A DNA stretch of 5,114 nt from positions 1 through 5,114 of the forward strand of contig JAISPO010000175.1 in NCBI GenBank assembly GCA_031274855.1, written 5' to 3'. A program made the translations under genes and the position numbers. Shown piece by piece: positions 1 to 5,114 of the stretch. Below the pieces are notes generated by a model. That model did not search any database, was not told where the DNA came from, and saw only the letters and a program-made list of their open reading frames with translations. Position 1 is the first letter of the stretch; each line of letters begins with the position of its first letter. Source of the DNA: Zoogloeaceae bacterium (GTDB lineage: Bacteria; Pseudomonadota; Gammaproteobacteria; Burkholderiales; Rhodocyclaceae).

Positions 1-2648
1 TGCGGGGCGTTTTTGAGCGGGTTGTTGTCCGCGGGCCATTCGCCGCGCTCGATGCGGCGGATTTCCTCGCGGATGGCGGTCATGGCGGCGATGAAGCGGT
101 CGAGTTCGGCTTTCGATTCGGATTCGGTCGGTTCGACCATCAGGGTACCGGCGACCGGAAAACTGACGGTCGGCGCGTGGAAGCCGTAGTCCATCAGGCG
201 CTTGGCGATGTCGATTTCGCCGATGCCGGTGGCGGTTTTGTTGGCGCGAAGGTCGAGAATGCACTCGTGGGCGACGCGGCCCTGACTGCCGGTGTAAAGC
301 ACCGGATAGTACGGGCAGAGGCAGGCGGCGATGTAGTTGGCGTTGAGGATGGCGGTCTTGGTTGCCAAGGTCAGCCCTGCGCCGCCGAGCATCGTAATGT
401 ACATCCATGAAATCGGCAGGATGGCCGCGGAGCCGTAGGGCGCGGCGGAGACTGCATGCGGGCCGCCGGTGGTGACATGGCCCGGCGCGTGGGGTGCCAG
501 ATGCGCGGCCAGCCCGATCGGCCCCATGCCCGGCCCGCCACCGCCGTGAGGGATGGCGAAAGTTTTGTGCAGGTTCATGTGCGAAACATCCGCGCCGATG
601 GCGGCGGGGGAGGTCAGGCCGACTTGCGCGTTGAGATTGGCCCCATCCATGTATACCTGACCGCCGTGGGCGTGAATGGCGGCGCAGATATCCTTGACCG
701 CTTCTTCAAAGACGCCGTGCGTCGAGGGGTAGGTAATCATCAGGCAGGAGAGCTTGGCGGCGTGTTCCGCCGCCTTCGCCTTGAGGTCGGCCAGGTCGAT
801 GTTGCCATTATCGTCGCAGGCGACCACGACGACTTGCAGGCCGCACATCTGCGCCGTGGCCGGATTGGTGCCGTGGGCCGACTTGGGGATCAGGCAGATA
901 TTCCGGTGCCCTTGCCCCTGCGCCGCCTGATAGCGGCGGATGGTAACGAGACCGGCGTATTCGCCCTGAGCGCCCGAATTCGGCTGCATACAGATGGCCG
1001 GAAAGCCGGTCACGGCTTTGAGGTAGGTGGCGAGCGAGGCGATGAGTTCCAGACTGCCCTGAGCCTGTTCGACGGGCGCGAAGGGGTGCAGATCGGTGAA
1101 TTCCGGCCAGGTGACCGGCAGCATTTCCGCCGTGGCGTTGAGCTTCATGGTGCAGGAGCCGAGCGGGATCATGGCGTGATCCATCGCCAAATCGCGGTTC
1201 TGCAGTTTCTTGAGATAGCGCAACATCGCGTGTTCGCTGTGGTGCGAGTTGAACACCGGATGGGTGAGGATGGCGTCGCTGCGGAGGAGGTTTTTGATCG
1301 GAGAATTTACTTTAGCTTTTGTGTCTAATTCACTGATATTGAACGATTGTCCGGTCAGCCCCTCAAGCAGCGCAAGTACATCCTCGCGGGTGGTTTTTTC
1401 GTTGAGGGCGATGGCGCGTACCGTGCCCGAAACGCGCCGCAGGTTGTAGCCGGACACCTCTTTATTGGTCTCAACGCGCAGGGTATCGAACCAGCGTTCA
1501 GTCAGCACCTTCACGCCCGCCGCCTTCAGCCCCTCGGCGAGAATGCCGGTCAGCCGGTGGATGCGGCTGGCGATAGTGCGCAGCCCTTCGGGGCCGTGAT
1601 AGACGGCGTACATACCGGCCATGTTGGCCAGCAGCACCTGGGAGGTGCAGATATTGGAGTTGGCTTTTTCGCGGCGGATATGCTGCTCACGGGTTTGCAG
1701 CGCCATACGCAGCGCCTGCTTGCCGCGCGCGTCGACCGAAACGCCGATGATGCGGCCCGGCACCGAGCGTTTGTGCTCGTCCTTGCAGGCGAAGAAGGCC
1801 GCATGGGGGCCGCCGAAGCCCATCGGCACGCCGAAACGCTGACTGGAACCGAGGGCGATATCCGCGCCCATCGCCGCCGGAGACTTCAGCAGCACCAGCG
1901 CCATCAGGTCGGTGGCCACCGCCGTGACGCCGCCCGCCGATTTGACGGCGGCAATGATGTCCGTCAGGTCGCAGCATTCGCCGCGATCATTCGGGGTCTG
2001 AAGCAAAGCGCCGAAAACTTCCCGCTGGGCGGCATCCTGCGCCGGGCCGAAAATCAGCTCGTAGCCGAAGAAACTGGCGCGGGTTTTGAGGACATCGACC
2101 GTCTGAGGGAAGCAATCCTCATCGACGAAAAAGGCATTCGAGGCCGACTTGGAAATGCGCCGCGCCATGGTCATCGCCTCGGCGGCGGCTGTGGCTTCGT
2201 CCAGCAGGGAGGCATTCGCCAGTTCCATGCCGGTCAAATCCATGACCATCTGCTGGTAGTTGAGCAGCGCCTCCAGCCGCCCCTGCGCGATTTCGGCCTG
2301 ATAGGGCGTGTAGGCGGTGTACCAGCCGGGGTTTTCCAGCACGTTACGCAGGATGACATTCGGCACCAGCGTATCGTGATAACCCATTCCGATCAAGGAC
2401 TTGGCGATCACGTTCTTACCGGCAATCGCCTTCAGCCTCGCCAGCGCCTCATGTTCGCGCATCGGGCCGGCCAGATCGAGCGGAGCCGGCAGGCGGATCG
2501 AGGCGGGCACGGTTTCGGCGATCAGTTCATCGAGGCTGCCGGCTTTCATGGCCGCCAGCATGGCGGCGGTTTCGGCGGCATCCTGGCCGAGATGGCGGCT
2601 GATGAACTCGTCGTGCTGCTCCAGCGCAGCGAGGGGGAGGGCGGTCAT
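1..2648 (-). CDS. gcvP: Glycine dehydrogenase (decarboxylating), P protein; 3' end outside window
   Basis: This is the PLP-dependent P protein of the cytoplasmic glycine cleavage system. It decarboxylates glycine and loads the aminomethyl group onto the lipoyl arm of GcvH. I read the frame codon by codon from the ATG at 2648-2646 to the window edge: 882 codons with no stop or frameshift. Full-length homologues have about 950-960 residues (E. coli 957), so roughly 70 C-terminal residues are missing. Visible motifs are YTPYQAE (about 113-119), GFGGPH (277-282), GSCTMK (about 497-502), HGTNPA (592-597) and MNLHKTF followed by the glycine-rich GGGGPG (702-707). By family knowledge Lys695 of NLHK is the Schiff-base lysine for PLP. 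It is a fused single-chain P protein, not the split gcvPA/gcvPB type. The start is supported by AAGGA 11 nt upstream and by the expected N-terminus ([15 protein letters not shown]). The upstream PIN toxin gene ends only 14 nt before this start. An AT-rich patch covers residues about 435-449. Confidence 0.98.
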   Translation of the reverse strand, partial: MTALPLAALEQHDEFISRHLGQDAAETAAMLAAMKAGSLDELIAETVPASIRLPAPLDLAGPMREHEALARLKAIAGKNVIAKSLIGMGYHDTLVPNVILRNVLENPGWYTAYTPYQAEIAQGRLEALLNYQQMVMDLTGMELANASLLDEATAAAEAMTMARRISKSASNAFFVDEDCFPQTVDVLKTRASFFGYELIFGPAQDAAQREVFGALLQTPNDRGECCDLTDIIAAVKSAGGVTAVATDLMALVLLKSPAAMGADIALGSSQRFGVPMGFGGPHAAFFACKDEHKRSVPGRIIGVSVDARGKQALRMALQTREQHIRREKANSNICTSQVLLANMAGMYAVYHGPEGLRTIASRIHRLTGILAEGLKAAGVKVLTERWFDTLRVETNKEVSGYNLRRVSGTVRAIALNEKTTREDVLALLEGLTGQSFNISELDTKAKVNSPIKNLLRSDAILTHPVFNSHHSEHAMLRYLKKLQNRDLAMDHAMIPLGSCTMKLNATAEMLPVTWPEFTDLHPFAPVEQAQGSLELIASLATYLKAVTGFPAICMQPNSGAQGEYAGLVTIRRYQAAQGQGHRNICLIPKSAHGTNPATAQMCGLQVVVVACDDNGNIDLADLKAKAAEHAAKLSCLMITYPSTHGVFEEAVKDICAAIHAHGGQVYMDGANLNAQVGLTSPAAIGADVSHMNLHKTFAIPHGGGGPGMGPIGLAAHLAPHAPGHVTTGGPHAVSAAPYGSAAILPISWMYITMLGGAGLTLATKTAILNANYIAACLCPYYPVLYTGSQGRVAHECILDLRANKTATGIGEIDIAKRLMDYGFHAPTVSFPVAGTLMVEPTESESKAELDRFIAAMTAIREEIRRIERGEWPADNNPLKNAP

Positions 2649-2650
2649 GG

Positions 2651-2664
2651 GGGCTTGGTTCCTT
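2651..2664. repeat. Direct repeat B at gcvP (partner 3512-3525)
   Basis: This is the functional copy of the 14-base string, lying between the PIN gene stop and the gcvP start. The identical second copy follows the DUF2442 gene, so each cassette ends in the same gcvP leader sequence. Confidence 0.8.
2660..2664 (-). promoter_or_regulatory. Ribosome binding site of gcvP, overlapping the toxin stop codon
   Basis: AAGGA lies 11 nt before the gcvP ATG, a slightly long spacing. Its first two bases belong to the TAA stop of the PIN-domain gene (2665-2663), so ribosomes finishing the toxin end on the gcvP initiation site. This suggests translational coupling, which is an inference. The same 14-base string that contains this site (2651-2664) recurs exactly at 3512-3525. 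Confidence 0.7.
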
Positions 2665-3091
2665 ATTGCAGCAACAGCGCAGAAAGCCCACGCTTGGCTA
2701 ACGTGTCGACTGCATTTTTGTCGAAGGACAAGAACGTAGCCGCAGCATCACGCGCAAGATTGCGCCCAGTATATTGAATCACGCCATCAGCGAAATCGCC
2801 GCCGGCTTCCAGCATTTGCAACCCGGCTTCGACCTCATCTTTCTGAATAAGGATATGATCGAATCCAAGAAAGAAGCGAATGCGATTTGCAATATCAAGG
2901 TGCGAATAAACCCTTTTCCCGTCATCGGTCTTGACTGAACGCATAACCCACACAAGCTCACAAAAGACGACGACAGGAATAATGACAAGCGATACAGTAT
3001 TCAAAGCATTAAACGCAACGTCGGACTGGTGCCTGTCATCGTCAAGAACGATTCGGGCAAGAATGTTGGTGTCAAGAATGGCAACGGTCAT
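2663..3091 (-). CDS. PIN-domain ribonuclease toxin (VapC-like)
   Basis: The 142-residue product is a typical PIN-domain toxin in size and layout. VapC-type toxins are Mg2+-dependent endoribonucleases that cut RNA, often tRNA or rRNA, when not held by their antitoxin; the target here cannot be read from sequence. The N-terminus [11 protein letters not shown] carries the first acidic residue (Asp7). Further candidate metal ligands are Glu45 in VFCELVWV, Asp99 and Asp102 in GGDFADGVI, and Asp124 in LSFDKN, so the active site looks complete. I chose the ATG at 3091-3089 because it overlaps the antitoxin stop (ATGA), the usual coupling in such operons, and gives the canonical PIN start. An ATG at 3124 would add 11 residues read from antitoxin sequence. 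The gene ends with TAA inside the gcvP ribosome binding site. Its base composition is visibly less GC-rich than that of the gcv genes, which fits acquisition by transfer. Confidence 0.9.
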   Translation of the reverse strand: MTVAILDTNILARIVLDDDRHQSDVAFNALNTVSLVIIPVVVFCELVWVMRSVKTDDGKRVYSHLDIANRIRFFLGFDHILIQKDEVEAGLQMLEAGGDFADGVIQYTGRNLARDAAATFLSFDKNAVDTLAKRGLSALLLQ

Positions 3092-3360
3092 TTTTCCGTG
3101 CCCGCCATTCCAGAAGCCAAACAACCTTCTTCGATCGCCCGCTCAATTTCATCAAGGCTCAAAGAGGGAGCCGTACCAAACTTCTGACGAAATGCCGTCC
3201 GCAATTCAGAAAGAGGGCGCTTTTTACCCAATGCCGAAACCCGAAGGCTGGCGTCAGGCAGCATTTCAACCGACACACGATCTCCTGGCTTTACGCCAAG
3301 GTGACTCAGTAAGGCTTTGTTCACCGTGAATTGACCAGTGCGAGATAAAGCGAAGTCCAT
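3088..3360 (-). CDS. AbrB/SpoVT-type (swapped-hairpin) antitoxin
   Basis: The 90-residue protein has the AbrB/SpoVT/MazE DNA-binding fold at its N-terminus, recognisable in RTGQFTVNKALLSHLGVKPG and the strand DRVSVEMLPDASLRV (about residues 8-42). The rest (PLSELRTAFRQKF, SLSLDEIERAIEEG) looks like the C-terminal tail that in VapB-type antitoxins binds and blocks the PIN toxin; that role is inferred from family knowledge. The gene overlaps the toxin start as ATGA, so the two form one operon with the antitoxin first. AGGAG at 3376-3372 lies 11 nt before the ATG. A promoter with an imperfect palindrome lies immediately upstream, consistent with autorepression by the antitoxin or the complex. 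Confidence 0.88.
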   Translation of the reverse strand: MDFALSRTGQFTVNKALLSHLGVKPGDRVSVEMLPDASLRVSALGKKRPLSELRTAFRQKFGTAPSLSLDEIERAIEEGCLASGMAGTEK

Positions 3361-3371
3361 AATAATTTACA

Positions 3372-3376
3372 CTCCT
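3372..3376 (-). promoter_or_regulatory. Ribosome binding site of the AbrB-type antitoxin
   Basis: A perfect AGGAG core lies 11 nt upstream of the ATG at 3360. It supports that start codon. Confidence 0.65.
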
Positions 3377-3388
3377 GCTTGCCGACTC

Positions 3389-3415
3389 AGGTACATTATA
3401 AATAATTATGTGCCT
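3389..3415. promoter_or_regulatory. Imperfect palindrome, candidate operator of the antitoxin
   Basis: Bases 3389-3415 form an inverted repeat centred on 3402. By hand, 10 of 13 base pairs match (AGG-ACAT outer left arm, ATGT-CCT outer right arm). It covers the -10 and most of the promoter spacer, the usual location of an autorepressor site in antitoxin operons. Binding by the AbrB-type antitoxin is inferred. Confidence 0.5.
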
Positions 3416-3423
3416 ATGACCAA
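3395..3423 (-). promoter_or_regulatory. Sigma-70-type promoter of the AbrB/PIN operon
   Basis: The minus strand reads TTGGTC (3423-3418), a 17-nt spacer, then a consensus TATAAT (3400-3395). Transcription would start near 3388, giving a leader of about 28 nt that contains the AGGAG site. Because no terminator is visible after the PIN gene, transcripts from here probably continue into gcvP (inference). Confidence 0.65.
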
Positions 3424-3465
3424 GCCCTACGTACCCATGTTATGAGAGCGTGCCGACACAAACAA

Positions 3466-3510
3466 TCAGCCTTCTTCGGCGACCTTTGCGTAAGCGGCGG
3501 CGTCGAGCAG
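3466..3510 (-). pseudogene. Fossil duplicate of the gcvH 3' end
   Basis: The minus strand encodes [14 protein letters not shown] followed by TGA, nearly the same as the last 14 residues of the intact GcvH ([14 protein letters not shown]). Together with one flanking base, 43 of 46 positions match 4333-4378. Of the three differences, two are synonymous and one gives Thr to Ala. Nothing of gcvH upstream of these codons is present, so it is a remnant without function of its own. It directly abuts a copy of the gcvP leader (3512-3525), which shows how it formed. Confidence 0.88.
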
Positions 3511-3511
3511 T

Positions 3512-3525
3512 GGGCTTGGTTCCTT
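3512..3525. repeat. Direct repeat B, copy of the gcvP leader (partner 2651-2664)
   Basis: The 14 bases gggcttggttcctt are identical, in the same orientation, to 2651-2664 just upstream of the gcvP ATG, and include the gcvP ribosome binding site. The T at 3511 may also correspond to the first base of the gcvP ATG if the adjacent G run has shortened. This copy lies one base from the gcvH-tail remnant. Confidence 0.8.
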
Positions 3526-3537
3526 TCAGGCATCATG

Positions 3538-3996
3538 TCACGCTGCCGCCCGCCGCTCGACTTCCCAGCCTTTGACCGCCAGCGCAATGTAACGCGGCAC
3601 AGGCCGCGCCCCTGTGCCATAGGCGCTCATTGTTCGCGTTGTCATGCCCAGCGCCTCGGCGGCTTGCGCCAAGCTCAAGCCATTGCGGGCACGCCATTGG
3701 GCGAAGATGCGGGTGCTTTCATCAGGCGCGTTCTGCGCCTGTGCATCCAGCCAGAGCGTGTCCGCGCCGATTTGGATATCCAGTTCCGGCCATTCCACCG
3801 TCCAGCCTGCGTCCTCATCAATGCAGGCATTGGCAAATCTGGCAGGATCACGTAGCGGCTTCAGGCCGGGACTTTCGGAGAAGAAGGGCGTGAAATCCAC
3901 CGTCATCACGCTGTCGTCAATGAACGTCATGCGTAACTTGTGTCCGGCAAGGGCTTCCACGGCTTTGAAGCGCGGACGTTTCATTATGGATGCCAT
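3538..3996 (-). CDS. DUF2442 protein with C-terminal XRE-type HTH, putative antitoxin/repressor
   Basis: The product has 152 residues in two parts. Residues about 8-85 resemble DUF2442 (KLRMTFIDDSVMTVDFTPFF, LRDPARFANACIDED, WTVEWPELDIQIGADTLWL). Residues about 98-146 look like a Cro/C1-type helix-turn-helix (LSLAQAAEALGMTTRTMSAY, then GARPVPRYIALAVKGWE). DUF2442 genes are often next to DUF4160 genes and the pair has been suspected to be a toxin-antitoxin system. The HTH makes this protein the likely DNA-binding antitoxin, which is inference. I prefer the ATG at 3996-3994, because GGAGAA lies about 9 nt upstream; it overlaps the DUF4160 gene by 13 nt. An ATG at 3984-3982 (TAATG overlap) would give 148 residues. 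A start at 4041 would add 15 residues lying wholly within DUF4160 coding sequence and is less likely. The duplicated gcvP leader begins 12 nt after its stop. Confidence 0.82.
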   Translation of the reverse strand: MASIMKRPRFKAVEALAGHKLRMTFIDDSVMTVDFTPFFSESPGLKPLRDPARFANACIDEDAGWTVEWPELDIQIGADTLWLDAQAQNAPDESTRIFAQWRARNGLSLAQAAEALGMTTRTMSAYGTGARPVPRYIALAVKGWEVERRAAA

Positions 3997-4211
3997 TTTT
4001 TCCAGTTCTCCATCAATTCGTCGCGATGTTCCTTGACCCATGCAACCGCTTCATCCAGCAAGTCGTGTGGGCATTGCCCGTGGTACGCGAAGGTTTCAAG
4101 GCTGATCCGCACATTCACCGCGCCACCGGTTAGGTGCACATGCGGAGGCAGGTGATCGCGCTCACGCAGTTCCAGCCGGTACCTGTGACGAAAGCGATGC
4201 TTTACGGTCAT
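3984..4211 (-). CDS. DUF4160 family protein, putative toxin
   Basis: The 75-residue protein matches DUF4160 in length and motifs. It has a basic N-terminus (MTVKHRFRHRYRLELRERDH), the signature PPHVH (residues 22-26) followed by a beta strand VNVRISLE, and a C-terminal helix ending ELMENWKKWHP. No biochemical activity can be read from the sequence. Its small size, its overlap with a partner gene carrying an HTH, and a private promoter with an operator-like palindrome make it a candidate toxin, or a modulator of its partner. The -10 box ends only 6 nt before the ATG and no Shine-Dalgarno sequence fits between them. The transcript probably starts at or next to the A of the ATG and would be leaderless. 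The order, putative toxin first and HTH partner second, is like HigBA operons. Confidence 0.82.
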   Translation of the reverse strand: MTVKHRFRHRYRLELRERDHLPPHVHLTGGAVNVRISLETFAYHGQCPHDLLDEAVAWVKEHRDELMENWKKWHP

Positions 4212-4217
4212 AGGCGC

Positions 4218-4246
4218 ATTATATGGAAATTATTTCCAATACTCAA
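4218..4246 (-). promoter_or_regulatory. Sigma-70-type promoter of the DUF4160/DUF2442 operon
   Basis: The minus strand reads TTGAGT (4246-4241), a 17-nt spacer, then a consensus TATAAT (4223-4218). The expected transcription start, 6-7 nt after the -10, falls on or beside the A of the DUF4160 ATG (4211), predicting a leaderless mRNA. Confidence 0.7.
4224..4238. promoter_or_regulatory. Perfect 7+1+7 palindrome, candidate operator
   Basis: The sequence tggaaattatttcca is a perfect inverted repeat with 7-base arms around a single central base, filling the spacer between the -35 and -10. This is a classic site for an HTH dimer. The DUF2442-HTH product is the obvious candidate ligand (inference). 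A further half-site, atttcca, occurs at 4254-4260 upstream of the -35. Confidence 0.65.
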
Positions 4247-4275
4247 GATCCCCATTTCCATCTGCTTCCGATTTA

Positions 4276-4317
4276 TTCCTGTTTCCCTCTCCCGCTTGCG
4301 GGAGAGGGAAACAGGAA
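4276..4317. repeat. 20-bp perfect inverted repeat after gcvH (REP-like hairpin)
   Basis: Two perfectly complementary 20-base arms (4276-4295 and 4298-4317) are separated only by TT. The core ccctctcccgc/gcgggagaggg resembles palindromic intergenic repeats that are common in proteobacterial genomes. It begins 16 bases after the gcvH stop. No run of T follows the stem on either strand, so it is not a canonical rho-independent terminator. It could stabilise the 3' end of gcvTH mRNA or attenuate read-through (inference). Confidence 0.85.
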
Positions 4318-4332
4318 GAGGGGAATAGAGGG

Positions 4333-4378
4333 ATCAGCCTTCTTCGGCAACCTTTGCGTAGGCGGTGGCGTCGAGCAG
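4333..4378. repeat. Direct repeat A (in gcvH), partner 3465-3510
   Basis: This 46-base segment covers the last 14 codons and the stop of gcvH plus one base. It recurs in the same orientation about 870 bases away at 3465-3510, with three mismatches. Similarity ends sharply on both sides. Confidence 0.9.
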
Positions 4379-4717
4379 GGCGTTGATTTCAGCGGGGTTT
4401 GAGGGTTTCAGCTTGAACAGCCAAGCCGCGTAGGCATCCTGATTGACCGCGTCCGGCGTGTCGATAATGGCGTCGTTGCGGGCGATGATTTCCCCCGAAA
4501 CGGGCGCGTAGATATCGGAGGCGGCCTTGACCGACTCGACTACCGCGCATTCCTCACCGGCCTTGACCTTGCGGCCCGCTTCCGGCAGTTCCAGAAACAC
4601 GATGTCGCCGAGGGCTTCCTGCGCGTGGTCGGTGATGCCCACGGTGACGGTGCCGTCGGCTTCCTGACGGAGCCACTCGTGGGATTTGGCGTACTTGAGG
4701 GTGTTGGGGATGGACAT
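4334..4717 (-). CDS. gcvH: Glycine cleavage system H protein
   Basis: GcvH is the small lipoyl carrier that shuttles the aminomethyl group from GcvP to GcvT and is reoxidised by the L protein. The 127-residue product has the family's usual length. It shows the N-terminal KYAKSHEWL, the segment [19 protein letters not shown], and the lipoylation motif ESVKAASD with Lys64 as the expected lipoylated residue. The downstream VSGEI and the C-terminal [12 protein letters not shown] also fit. The start lies 1 nt after the gcvT stop, with AGGAG 7 nt upstream inside the end of gcvT, so gcvT and gcvH are co-transcribed and probably translationally coupled. The last 14 codons occur a second time as a remnant at 3466-3510. 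In many relatives gcvP follows directly; here about 1.7 kb of other genes intervenes. Confidence 0.98.
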   Translation of the reverse strand: MSIPNTLKYAKSHEWLRQEADGTVTVGITDHAQEALGDIVFLELPEAGRKVKAGEECAVVESVKAASDIYAPVSGEIIARNDAIIDTPDAVNQDAYAAWLFKLKPSNPAEINALLDATAYAKVAEEG

Positions 4718-4718
4718 A

Positions 4719-5114
4719 TCAATTCTCCTGAATCAGTGCTTTGCCATGACGGACGAAATTGGGTTTGACGACGCGGGCCTTGAGCGGCTTGGCGCGGATA
4801 ATGACTTCGACTTCATCGCCCATATTAACTCCCAAAGGCAGGCGGGCGAGGGCAATTGACCGCTGTAATGTGGGTGAGAAAGTACCTGAAGTTGTCTCTC
4901 CATTGCCTTGTTTTGTAATAACTTGTTGATGGGAACGCAGGACGCCAGCATCTTTCAGCAACAGGCCCGCAAGTTGCCGCTGAGGGGCGTGCGCCAGCAA
5001 GGCCGGTTTGCCGATGAAGTCACGGCTGGCGTCCTCAAGGGCGATTGTCCAGCGCAAGCCGGACTCGGTCGGCAGGGTGGTTTCGTCCATGTCGGAGCCG
5101 TAAAGGTTCATGCC
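4719..5114 (-). CDS. gcvT: Aminomethyltransferase, T protein; 5' end outside window
   Basis: This is the C-terminal 131 residues of GcvT, the tetrahydrofolate-dependent aminomethyltransferase that releases ammonia from the GcvH-bound intermediate and forms 5,10-methylene-THF. The frame is open to the window edge. The first visible residues, [11 protein letters not shown], are a hallmark of the folate-binding domain, so the Met at 5111 is internal and not the start; about 230 N-terminal residues lie outside. The remainder (FIGKPALL, then the barrel segment [58 protein letters not shown]) is the GCV_T C-terminal domain. It ends 1 nt before gcvH. A more AT-rich stretch lies at about 4860-4930. 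The operon promoter and any glycine riboswitch would lie upstream of the window. Confidence 0.97.
   Translation of the reverse strand, partial: GMNLYGSDMDETTLPTESGLRWTIALEDASRDFIGKPALLAHAPQRQLAGLLLKDAGVLRSHQQVITKQGNGETTSGTFSPTLQRSIALARLPLGVNMGDEVEVIIRAKPLKARVVKPNFVRHGKALIQEN
4725..4729 (-). promoter_or_regulatory. Ribosome binding site of gcvH within the gcvT 3' end
   Basis: AGGAG lies 7 nt before the gcvH ATG and inside the last codons of gcvT. It fixes the gcvH start and favours coupled translation. Confidence 0.75.

Noticed and set aside
456..1328. 290-codon open frame on the plus strand
   Set aside because: It is also antisense to gcvP, without family motifs. The minus-strand frame encodes the PLP-site motifs of the P protein.
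1347..2777. 476-codon open frame on the plus strand, opposite gcvP and the PIN gene end
   Set aside because: It is the antisense of well-supported gcvP in a GC-rich gene, where such shadow frames are common. The translation shows no recognisable domain and is low-complexity in G, R, A and H.
3092..3124. Upstream ATG that would extend the PIN protein by 11 residues
   Set aside because: The added residues come from the antitoxin reading region and precede the canonical PIN start MTVAILDTN. The ATG at 3091 forms the typical ATGA overlap.
3442..3855. 137-codon plus-strand frame across the scar and the DUF2442 gene
   Set aside because: It begins in an intergenic and duplicated segment and continues antisense to a recognisable protein. 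It has no motif or ribosome binding site I could support.
3997..4041. Upstream ATG that would extend the DUF2442 protein by 15 residues
   Set aside because: The extension lies wholly within DUF4160 coding sequence and does not resemble DUF2442. The ATG at 3996 has a ribosome binding site and only a short overlap.
4276..4317. Rho-independent terminator for gcvTH
   Set aside because: The stem is strong, but neither strand has a T run after it, so a canonical intrinsic terminator is not supported.
2649..4333. Insertion sequence or transposon carrying the two cassettes
   Set aside because: There is no transposase or integrase frame and no terminal inverted repeats bounding the region. The duplicated ends are pieces of gcvH and the gcvP leader, much longer than typical target-site duplications.

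Overview
This window is part of a glycine cleavage operon (gcvT-gcvH-gcvP) read entirely from the minus strand, so transcription runs from high to low coordinates. Two small toxin-antitoxin-like cassettes sit between gcvH and gcvP. The gcv genes are GC-rich and their proteins have the bacterial form: separate T and H proteins and a single-chain P protein. This suggests a member of Pseudomonadota, perhaps beta- or gammaproteobacterial, but I cannot place it more precisely.

Layout in transcription order: the 3' part of gcvT (5114-4719), complete gcvH (4717-4334), a 20-bp perfect inverted repeat (4317-4276), and a promoter with a perfect palindrome between its -35 and -10 (4246-4218). Next comes cassette 1, a DUF4160 protein (4211-3984) overlapping a DUF2442 protein with an extra C-terminal HTH (3996-3538). 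A 3525-3465 scar follows, joining a copy of the gcvP leader to a copy of the gcvH 3' end. Then come a second promoter with an imperfect palindrome (3423-3389) and cassette 2, an AbrB-type antitoxin (3360-3088) overlapping a PIN-domain toxin (3091-2663). Last is gcvP, starting at 2648 and leaving the window after 882 codons with no frameshift or stop.

GcvP decarboxylates glycine and passes the aminomethyl group to lipoylated GcvH. GcvT then transfers the methylene to tetrahydrofolate and releases ammonia. GcvL is not in the window. The cassettes are not expected to act in this chemistry. However, no convincing terminator separates them from gcvP, and the PIN gene's stop codon overlaps the gcvP ribosome binding site. 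The cassette promoters may therefore help express gcvP.

The most interesting observation is the scar at 3465-3525. Its order (gcvP leader, then gcvH tail) is what the junction of a tandem duplication of the gcvH-gcvP interval would leave. Each repeat unit now carries a different cassette. One reading is that two alleles of the locus, each with one cassette, were merged by unequal recombination. No gene-free stretch exceeds 300 bases.
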